Source of the DNA: Siphonodentalium dalli
Lineage: Eukaryota > Mollusca > Scaphopoda > Gadilida > Siphonodentaliidae
Direction: 5' to 3'
DNA length: 64,000 bases
Assembly: GCA_032622095.1 (NCBI GenBank)
Contig: CP136061.1
Location: 136,423,587 to 136,487,586 of the forward strand
Made by a program: the position numbers and the translations under genes. Positions 55,737-64,000 of this stretch are shown in pieces. Every line of letters begins with the position of its first letter. Position 1 is the first letter of the stretch. The notes below the pieces were generated by a model, which was not told the DNA's origin, did not search any database, and was given only the letters and a program-made list of their open reading frames with translations.

Positions 55737-58021
55737 GTACAAAGTTAGATGTGTGTAACTGTTTAGTGCATGATGATGGGGATGATTATTCTGGTGACAG
55801 TAATTAGGAAATTTGAATCATGTTGGCAGAATGCTATGTAGAGTCTGTCACTGAGCTAACTTGTATAACGAATGATGTAACCAACCAAATTGTCATTGGT
55901 ATATTGAAGACAGAATTTAGGCAACAATAATTGAAAATAAATGAAACAAATACTAACTTAACTTTCCAGAGGACAACAATCTTTTGGTTAAGAAAAATAT
56001 ATGACGCCAATGGCAAATACATTGTTGTACGTTTGTAAACAATCTCGGGTTGAAGTTTTTTTTGAGTAATCATAATTTTTATCAGTTTCTCTGGTGTTTA
56101 TTCTTCCATTATTGACAAAATGCCTGGTGGAAACTGTATTTCTATATGGCTCTCCATATATTGAATTGGATATGGTGAGAAACGCTTATTTCCGATAATA
56201 TGGAAAGGGCGCATGCTCAAGAATTTGTTTTCTGTATGACAAGTTGATGTGTTTTTTTATGTGTACCCACACAATAGTATGGTACACATAGTGTCGACGT
56301 CCGGACTGACCACTCGTCGTTTGTCCGTCTGTCTTTCTGTGTGCCTGTCCGTCCATAGACACTTTACGCATAAAGCGATAACTCAAACATATCTCCTTCA
56401 AATATATCTTGGACACTGAAACTAATGGTTATATATTCTTGCTTGCAAGAAATCTGAAGTCGTATAAAAAAAAAAAATTGGTACACAATACCACGAGTAC
56501 GCGCACTTGTCAAATGCCAATTAATGGCGATATATTCTTTGGACCAATCATGGGAGTCCTTTCACTATAACAGTGATGGAAAGACAAGACCTCATTCATT
56601 TTAAATTCTTCTAGACGCAAGATAAGTCGCATTTTTTATCTGTTCATTTCTCATGAACGTTTCTCTTTATGCTATTGCGAACGACAACACGCAGTTGCCT
56701 AATTTCGTGCACTACGCACGTGTTTTCCAATTTTTCGCAATTTAGTTTTACAATTGTTCAACAATATTTTATTCTACAATACTGTCTTATTGACAGTAGT
56801 CCGTGGGTGGATATTTTCATTAACAAATATTTCAATTTTGTTTTATTTACGAGAATCACTTCGAACAAATATCGTTTTTGTTTGCATAAAACAATACTCA
56901 ATAAAACAAATTGATGCTCTTTCGAGTCTTTCGGGTTTTCGTCGGGATTTTTTAACACTGCACCGGATGCAATATCGTGTTGTCGTCTCCACTAAGCTCC
57001 AGTTTGGAGTTTGGTCGCTGACAAAATCCTATCCAAATGTATTAGAAGTAATAATTTACAATATTTTACATTACAATATTTTACAATAATTTTCCTCACG
57101 GATGCTAGATAAAATAGCCACAGTGTGGCTTGCCTCTTCTCTCTACATTGAACATACGTCTCAATGCTTTACGATGAAAACTTCGTAATGTTTTTTCCCT
57201 CCGACTGGTAGGGGTGCCACGATTGATCGTATAATCGATGAAATGTTGATACAGCCGATATTCAATTACCACTTTCGGCGGCGATTACTCTGCATTCTTT
57301 ATTTCGGATGTCGAAAAGTACCGGCCATATTTGGATACCCTGTTTTACAGTTTAATATCCAACGGACAGGTTAACGATCGTTGATCGTACAAAGATATTT
57401 GTAACGCATTGTGCTCATTACTAATTACCGGCTTTCCTTCCCACGAGCCAGTAACGATTCTAATCTGATTTAGCGATTACCGATTCTCACCGTTGCGACA
57501 TTTCACAATTATTGCCGCATGCCCATCGGTGCTTGAGCATATCAGTTGGCGGGTTATCACAGTTTTTGTAACTTTCTGCTAACCTACGGTATGGGTTCCC
57601 TATACCACCACCTGACGAACGATATTAAACTAAGTTCCACATTTATTTTAAAACCATGCAGGCCGGTTCTTTGCATCACAGATTGGCCGTATGATTAGAC
57701 TATGTTCCATTCGCGGTATTAGTTCCTCTCCTTGGTTGCCCGTACACTTCAATTTCCAGTTCCTTGGCTTGGTGTACCAGAGGCAGGCAATCTTTCCATC
57801 TTGGTCCCCTCCCTTATGTGTATGTTTTTTCTTTCTTTCCCGGGTCATGATTTCCAGTGCTCAACTCAGTCATGTTTTCCTGGTGTATCCCTGGTCCCCC
57901 TCATTGGTCTGGGCCCGACGGTTTCTCATATCTCCCCTGGGTCTCTCGGTCGGGCTCAAAATACTGTCAAGTCGGTCATACCGCACTGAGCATTGCCTCA
58001 TTTTGTGAGATCCATTCTGAG

Positions 58022-58062
58022 TATTGATTCAGCTTTTTCTGGCGGGGGGGGGGGGGGGGTGG
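58022..58062. repeat. Poly-G tract
   Basis: A run of 14 G (58044-58057), then T and GGGGG, inside element A. A poly-C counterpart occurs at 48437-48449 and another at 53220-53237. These are simple-sequence tracts and likely spots of assembly error. Confidence 0.7.
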
Positions 58063-58507
58063 GGGTGTCATAACCGTGTTTTCCCCTCGGTGCACCTTTT
58101 GCATGTATTGTGGGCCAGTCAGCATCCTCTGGATGTCGTGCTAGTGCTGCTTCATCCTCTAAGGAGGGGGGGTGGGGTAGGTTCCTTTATCCTATTAGGT
58201 ACATGAATGAATGAGTTATCCCCCTTGCCTATGACCAATGGTTATCCTGGACACCTTCACCCTGTGATCATTACTAGTAGGACACATGAAGTACTTGGCG
58301 TTTCCTTTTAGGAGGCTCAGTTGTTTTTGAGTTTATCTGTAATATCTGAACTATAACATATGGAACACAATTATCTATTTTTTGGCACATGTCTACCAAG
58401 AAATCTTTTTGGTACAGGATGCAGGTCTTTTCTGCTTCAGCAGGTGGGTTTCATGGACATAGTCGGATTATCTACCTCGTGGCCTCCTCCTCTTCAAGAA
58501 TTCTAAT

Positions 58508-58607
58508 TATAACCATTAGTTTCAGTGTCCAAGATATATTTGAAGGAGATATAATATTTTTTTACCCAAAATATGTATCTCCTATAATAATTATCTTGGA
58601 CACTGAA
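58508..58607 (+). repeat. DIRS-like A, internal complementary region
   Basis: TATAACCATTAGTTTCAGTG to ATTTGAAGGAGAT is the inverse of the left end (56391-56435). ATAATATTTTTTTACCCAAA to TTATCTTGGACACTGAA is the inverse of the right end (58887-58938). It is preceded by GCCTCCTCCT (58482) and ATTCTAA (58500) and followed by GGGCCCTCCCA and CCCGCCCCGC, as in elements B and C. Confidence 0.88.
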
Positions 58608-58938
58608 CATAGAGGGCCCTCCCAGTTGGGATCAACATTCCCGCCCCGCGCACTCGGTCAAACGCATCAAACACACAGGAGGAAGAAATTAAAATGAATG
58701 AGGTCTTGTCTTTCCATCGCTGTTATAGTGAAAGGACTCCCATGATTGGTCCAAAGAATATATCGCGATTAATTGGCATTTGACAAGTGCGCGTACTCGA
58801 GGTATTGCGTACCAATTTTTTTTTTTTTTTACGACTTCTAGATTTCTTGCAAGCAAGAATATATAACCATATATAACCAGTTTCAGTGTCCAAGATAATT
58901 ATTATAGGAGATACATATTTTGGGTAAACAAATATTAT

Positions 58939-59660
58939 TTTCTATCCGATCGGAACCAAATTTTGTATACAGATCGAGTTCAAATATGGATTTTGTATAC
59001 AGATCGAGTTCAAATATGGGTTTCATCCGACTTTTGTTTACAGAGTTATGGCCCTTTTTCGACTTAGAATTCACGCATTCTGCCATAACTCAAACATTTT
59101 TTATCTGATTGGAAAAAAATTTGGTATGTGAGTTTCTCAACCCCAAATACTTATAGAGTTCGATTATGGGTTTGATCCGATTTATTTTAAAGGAGTTATG
59201 ACCCTTTTTCAAAAATAAAATTATTTTATTTTTAAATCCGATGCTATAACCGAAGTATTTTTGTCGATTGTGTTCATATTTGATATGTAGGTTTATGATG
59301 ACACACCCCTTAACTGTATAGTTTTTGGTATTGATTGGTTGATCGGTTTAGAAAATAATTAGTCTTCACACACATGCTATCCAATGCAATAAGTTGAACA
59401 TATTTCTTCTGATCTGCCTCATATTTCTTACATAGGTTTTTCTTAGCATGGTCTTCATCTGTATGGTTCTTGGTACAGTTTAATTAACCCTTTTCACTCT
59501 TATGTTTACTTAGAATTCACCCAAGCTGCTATGACTGATCAAACTTGGTATATGAATTTCTCACCCCTAAATACAGATCGAGTTCGAATATGGGTTTGAT
59601 CCGATATATTTTAACAGAGTTATTGTCCTTTATAATTCAAGTAAAAATTAATACCTGTTT
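58939..59660. repeat. Dispersed repeat hosting DIRS-like A, degenerate tandem units
   Basis: TTTGTATACAGATCGAGTTC occurs twice 29 bp apart (58963-59019). Units with CCCTTTTTCGACTTAGAATT, CATAACTCAAACATTTT and TATCTGATTGGAAAAAAATT recur to about 59650. The left part of the same repeat is at 56270-56390, before element A. It is noncoding. Confidence 0.65.
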
Positions 59661-59744
59661 GCTGCTGTGAATTTGAAGAGAAAATATCACACAGACCATG
59701 TGTGTTATTGAAATGAGTTATTTATTGCTATGGACATTAGATAC

Positions 59745-61094
59745 TACCGTACTGACCCGGTTCAAAGCCCATGCCCTTGTTTAAGCCCACCCATATATTT
59801 TGGCCAAATTCCATGCACAGGGGTATATTCGTGTTTAAGCCCACCCCAAATTTTGGTCAATTTCAGCAGTGGTAAGTAAGTATTTGCTAATGATACTCCC
59901 CAAATAAATAATTCCAATATATAAACGGGAAGTATATTCGCAAACGATCGGTGACGGCAAGAATGCCACGAAAAATGGAAAGTTATACTTCGTAGGTAAG
60001 TGATAATATTAAATGAAATAAAATAAAACGAATCTTAAATTCTCATTTGTTTATTCAATTATACTTCCCGGGGGAAACCAAATACAAAAGAACTCACTCG
60101 CTAACAGCGTATAGCTTTAAAAACCATGTGCGGCTATGCGCGTGCAATACTTTAATCAAAGCGCACCTGTTCAACTACAGTACTGTAAAAACATATTTTT
60201 CGTGTTCAGTGACAACGCACCATTGGTATGTTCCTGCATGTGACCAAACACAAAGAACTGGCTTCTTGGTTATGTTAACACACAGTGGGTATAATAATGG
60301 AACAGAAGGGGGAACTTGTCATTCCAATGTCTTCCAAACTACGTCAACGTTATTCACTCGAAACCAAAATAAAGGTTATCGACATCAAACTGCATTTTGT
60401 TCACGTTTTACAGTATAAACAATTCAGGAACAATAACACTGAATATTCAAACACGTGCTTTTTTCATTCGGCAAACCTCGTCAGATTCCGTCACACCCAG
60501 AGGTCACAGGTCGAGGAGTTCAGAATGGTGCTTTTTTTATACTTTTTAGCAGAAATACAAGCCTTTTTTCAGTACTGTTAAATAATTACACTCACTGGCT
60601 TTTGTTAAACATGCAATTAGTCGCTATTGTAACATCCTCTGTGTGGACAATGGATCACGAATAAAGCGCCAGGTTTATTGTTTTCCTAATCGGATTAAGT
60701 CTGAACATTGATATAAACTATAGACGTCTTATAGACTATAAGATAAGGGATTTACCCATAACCCACACTGCCGTTTACATAATAGTGTCATTTTAACATG
60801 GGAATTTTGGGCAATAAAACTACAAGACTTAAAGTGTTATCATATATTTTAATATTCACATTTAATTGAAAAATTACTTTCTCAAAGTAACTTATAAATA
60901 CTTACCTTTACTTAATCTGGAAGCCGGTATATTTCCCAAATAATCGGCGTTAGATCGGCTTTCATAAGTTTTAATGTCCCGATTTCTTAGGATTTTTGGT
61001 CTGCAAAGGGCCATATCCGAGTTTAAGCCCACTTGGATTTTTTAGCTCAAATAAAACAAAGGCCCCCTGGGCCTAAACGCGGGTCAGTACGGTA
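59745..61094. mobile_element. TIR element with pogo-like N-terminal relic, 1.35 kb
   Basis: Perfect 15-bp inverted ends TACCGTACTGACCCG / CGGGTCAGTACGGTA, followed at both ends by text with TTTAAGCCCAC. A Met-initiated reading at 60327 gives KLRQRYSLETKIKVIDIKL, resembling the N-terminal helix-turn-helix of pogo/CENP-B-type transposases. It runs out without a DDE domain. A TA at each tip fits a Tc1/mariner-pogo source. The segment 60780-60925 is shared, inverted, with 3838-3960. Confidence 0.55.
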
Positions 61095-61732
61095 CATGCT
61101 AACCTGACAGTGGTGGCTTGCAGGCCTTGTTTATCATATGTCAAACTGTGATTGTTGACTCTCTGGTCCAGTTCTGTTTTCTGTTTGGGTAAGATTAACC
61201 CCATACTATCCGATTTGATAACTCAAATATTTCCATTGTTTATGTTTATAGTTCTTGGCATAGTTTATGATAACACACCCCTAACCTGCATAGTGAGGTT
61301 TATTTGCTTAAAAATATTAACATCCTCCACCAATCCTGTTGACACAATGTGATAACCTAAATATATTTTTCACACGATCACAATATAAAGTGTGAATTGT
61401 TGAAACTTTTGCACTCATGAAAAGGTTGGTGTAATGATTTATAAAAATAGCTAATTGCTATCGCCAAGGTATGGGTTAAATATCTGCTGATCATGATCGG
61501 CCTCTCGTTTTGCCAAAGGGACTGTTACTATAACTATTGTATCTACGTACTACACTGGACCAAACTAGTAATTTCTTGCAATATAGCCATGCATGGCTGT
61601 CTCCCTCTCTTAAATGATGAGGGGAATGAGGCCGTTCACCAGCTACTCAGTCGTTATAGCCGAATCCCTGTATATATTATAGGACTTCTTTCTGGAACAT
61701 ATTGTCTAAATTGGTCATCTCTTAATTCATAG

Positions 61733-61897
61733 GAGTAAATATTGCGACACCACAGTCAGGCGTGCCACACGTAGGAACCGGAGATATCTGTCCTCCAGGA
61801 TATGAGTGTCCAGCTAACTCTACTTATCCAACAGTGTGCAGACCAGGAACATATTCTTCAGCAGTGGGACAGCCTGCATGTCTTACATGTCCAGAAG
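61733..61897 (+). CDS. Exon 16 of 16 in window: GCC2/GCC3 repeat
   Basis: 55 codons, five cysteines. Acceptor TAATTCATAG, donor GTAGTA. It reads VNIATPQSGVPHVGTGDIC, CPPGYECPANST, CRPGTYSSAVGQ and CLTCPEG, ending in a split Gly. The repeat is incomplete (the next YxC is missing), so at least one further exon lies beyond the window. Sequon NST. A Glu replaces the usual Tyr in GYEC. Confidence 0.87.
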
Positions 61898-64000
61898 GTA
61901 GTATTCATTTGTTACTGTTTGAGGTAGTCAACTGTAGCCATCCAATGTTTTTTTGTCCCCCAAACAGTTTTGGAGGACTATTATAATAAGCATGTTTGTC
62001 CATCCATCCATCCTTGTCTGAATGATAACTTGAGCAATATTCAATGGAATTTCTTGATATTTGGTTCACATTTTAGAAGATAGGCCAAGTTCGAATGTGG
62101 TCATGGTCCAATGATTTTTTACAGAGGTATGCCCTTTTTCGACTTAGAAATTGCTGTTTTCAGGTTGCATGGTAACTTGAACAAAATTCAACAGAATTTC
62201 TTGATATTTGGCATGTGGATGCTGGCCAAGTTCAGTTTACGATCACTCAATGGGCAATCAACATCGTTTTCGATGCATCTGTCAGCATATAGAAGTGTCT
62301 GATGCCGAATTACAAACAGTATAATTTTGCAAAGCGAAATTATACTAAGTATGTAGTTCGGCAGTTTCATCAAACGACAATCCACATAAATTGTTTGGTG
62401 ATTAAACTAGTTTTATGATAAACAATATTAAAAACTACCCAGTTCATACTTGTGTCTGGACTTCATCTGCTCTTTTAACTGAAATTGGGTCAAGAATAAA
62501 TTGGACGACTGACCGGAAGTTCATAAAATACTAGTACCCACAAGTCGATCTTCTGATCACAAACAAAACAAACAATCATCTCTGTCTCCAACGATAAACT
62601 ACACAAAAGCAAGACACCACACCCGTAAGCTATTAAACTGTACTTGCTGGTGTAAAGTTTACTTATTAAAACGATTCTAAAACATCTATTGTTATCAACA
62701 CACTCAGAGTCGATTGAAATTCCAAAGCAGTTTTGTAATTGTAAACAAACGCTATAATTGTCACTTTGTATGCTCTCCTGATCACTGCCATATCATATTA
62801 GTATTGACACAAAGCTGGATAAATGTTTATGTTTATGAAATGACATCATGATGTGGGGCGACCGTTGGAGTTGCCCAATTCTTAATGTATCACTGCGGGA
62901 AACGATATTTCCCTCAGCTGATAGAGATTGTCGCTACCAAGCTTATCTAGAAGGGCGTTGACCAATCAAATACATGCATACAAGTGAAAGTAGTTGTAAT
63001 TATATTTCGGAATAAATTATAATCGGAATGAAATAATTGGGACACATTTATAAAAACTTGCTCAGCACTGAGATCGAACATTCCAATTTCTGGATTCCAA
63101 TTTCCAATTATAAACATAACCGTCATGATGAATTGTATGTGCGAACTCATTTAAAAAATGTGTCAGTGATATTTATTGGCTGAAATAAATTATATGGAGT
63201 CTATCAACTAACTTTTTAAAAACTTTTTTTGGTAATAATGGCCACCGGCAACTCATATTAAACCCAGAGCTATCCAATCCAGGAGTGGAATGCTTCGTTG
63301 GAAATAAAAAAAAACAAATGAAAAACCGCTCGCTTCATACTTTTCAAACATTTTTGGTCTGAGTAATGTGAAATTTATTTTGCATCGCCTATCCTGTGAT
63401 AAAAAAAACTTGATAAGATTTTGTTTTAGGCAACCAATTGTGTGATTAGAATGCCTACCGCTAGTGTGACTTCACACAATGACATGACAAATTGAACATA
63501 CTATCTACAGAACCACTGCAACACTAATACTATGATTTTACCCTTGATTTTTCAGGGGTTGAACAAATTTCAATAGTACTTACATAGTTTGATCATCTTA
63601 GAGCAAATACTTGGTTACTGCATAGTGTTTGGTTATTTCATCGATCAGTGCATCTAATTTATAATTGAGTACCTAGGCACTTTGCATACTGAAAGAATGT
63701 AACATTCAACTGGTATTACCAGAAATTCCAACCACACTGATTGTACCGTTCCAGAAAACGCAATGCCTGAATTACGCACAATTGTAAATATTTACTCCTT
63801 AGTTCGTACGAACAAATTTATCATTGATAAAAAAACAGCAATGATTCCTACAAGAGTTGCTGCTTATAATTTATAGATAAGAATTTATGATATGCTCAAC
63901 GATAGATTATAGAAGAAATTATATAGCTAACAGATAATAATCGTTATTCACCGTTAGCAGTGAAGATACAGAAAATTATACTTTCATTGTAGCTTTGACG
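61898..64000 (+). other. Intron 16 (start of), no further exon found
   Basis: A tandem dispersed repeat is at 62020-62225 (TTTCTTGATATTTGG twice; CCCTTTTTCGACTTAGAAAT also as in introns 7 and 15). A hairpin is at 62311-62367 (GCCGAATTACAAACAGTATA with its inverse). The remainder is AT-rich without frames showing the C-x2-G-x-Y-C motif. The acceptor-like TTTTTCAG at 63550 leads to a stop within a few codons in the required phase. Confidence 0.7.

Larger units (their letters stand above)
56391..58938 (+). mobile_element. DIRS-like element A, short (2.5 kb) with intact ITR/ICR layout
   Basis: Left ITR about 56406-56610; right ITR about 58682-58896 (inverse, including CTTGCTTGCAAGAAATCT and GGACCAATCATGGGAGTCCT). 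Outer extensions: ATCTCCTTCAAATAT at the left; AATTATTATAGGAGATACAT to AAATATTAT at the right. The ICR (58508-58607) spells the junction of the right and left ends with one mismatch over 30 bp. At 2.5 kb it is too short for a full DIRS, so it is an internally deleted or nonautonomous copy. A reading near 58454-58505 gives HGHSRI and ASSSSR, faintly like a recombinase H-x-x-R box. Confidence 0.8.
55737..61732 (+). other. Intron 15 (phase 1), 6.0 kb
   Basis: It contains a CCGTCCGTC-type dispersed repeat (56270-56390 continued at 58939-59660) into which DIRS-like element A (56391-58938) is inserted, a pogo-like relic (59745-61094) and about 600 bp of unassigned sequence. 55737-56269 shows nothing recognisable. 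The frame YYCVEG|VNIATPQSG joins well across it (compare YYCESGVDTATPTD in exon 5), so no exon is missing. Confidence 0.8.
10041..61897 (+). other. Gene model: cysteine-rich GCC2/GCC3 (ephrin-receptor-like) repeat protein, 16 exons, both ends missing
   Basis: Sixteen exons separated by GT-AG introns join in one frame of 1052 codons (3156 nt, about 6% of the 51.9-kb span). All 15 internal introns, the entry into exon 1 and the exit from exon 16 are phase 1. At each junction the C-x2-G-x-[YFH]-C repeat reads through without a break, which argues that no exon is missing between exons 1 and 16. About 111 Cys and about 17 N-x-S/T sequons point to an extracellular, disulfide-bonded, glycosylated array. 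Ephrin-receptor-like repeats are known from Eph receptors, SVEP1 and SCUBE proteins and from large invertebrate proteins of unknown function. This one is not identifiable to a named orthologue from the repeats alone. Confidence 0.88.

Noticed and set aside
57691-58008. 105-codon plus-strand frame inside DIRS-like A
   Set aside because: Ser/Leu/Pro-rich text without recognisable recombinase or RT motifs; left as possible decayed interior only.
60047-60418. 123-codon frame inside the TIR element
   Set aside because: It overlaps, in another frame, the reading that has a pogo-like helix-turn-helix; it has no motif of its own.
63550-63620. Possible acceptor TTTTTCAG for a further exon of the main gene
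   Set aside because: In the required phase it meets a stop after a few codons and has no Cys motif.

Overview
The window is AT-rich metazoan genomic DNA. It carries most of one very long, multi-exon, plus-strand gene whose introns are full of transposable elements. The large introns, GT-AG splice sites, non-LTR and DIRS-like retroelements, many MITEs and CCGTCCGTC-rich dispersed repeats fit an invertebrate. I think a mollusc or other lophotrochozoan is most likely, but that is inference from repeat style. There are no bacterial-type operons and no CRISPR array. I found no convincing tRNA or rRNA gene, only two possible tRNA-derived SINEs.

Gene. Sixteen exons (first 10041-10307, last 61733-61897) join without a gap into 1052 codons of open frame. 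Both ends of the gene lie outside the window. Every exon is a multiple of three and every intron is phase 1. The product is about 10.5% cysteine (about 111 Cys) and is built of repeats with the motif C-x2-G-x-[YFH]-C, the pattern of ephrin-receptor-like / GCC2-GCC3 domains. It also has recurrent PTDGxTGDIC linkers and about 17 N-glycosylation sequons. It is probably a secreted or cell-surface modular protein. The start codon, signal peptide and any membrane anchor are not in view.

Layout. 1-10040 is upstream intron or intergenic DNA with a nested inverted-repeat element (241-6718) and a hAT-like MITE (7198-8051). 10041-29940 holds exons 1-8, with introns carrying TTAA-flanked piggyBac-like MITEs, TA-flanked palindromic MITEs and a precise nested TTAA insertion at 24994-26753. 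29941-49756 is a single 19.8-kb intron. Most of it is one DIRS-like element (B, 30478-47607) that has received a LINE (about 33.6-37.45 kb) and, inside its own internal complementary region, a second DIRS-like element (C, 39479-47263). C in turn contains a long-inverted-repeat element (40647-43428). 49757-55736 holds exons 9-15 with short introns. 55737-61732 is an intron with a third, short DIRS-like element (A, 56391-58938) and a pogo-like relic (59745-61094). 61733-61897 is exon 16, followed by repeat-rich intron to the end.

The strongest observations are three DIRS-type architectures that can be read base by base: inverted terminal repeats plus an internal region equal to the circle junction. 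One is inserted into the junction region of another, and one has a readable empty target with no duplication.
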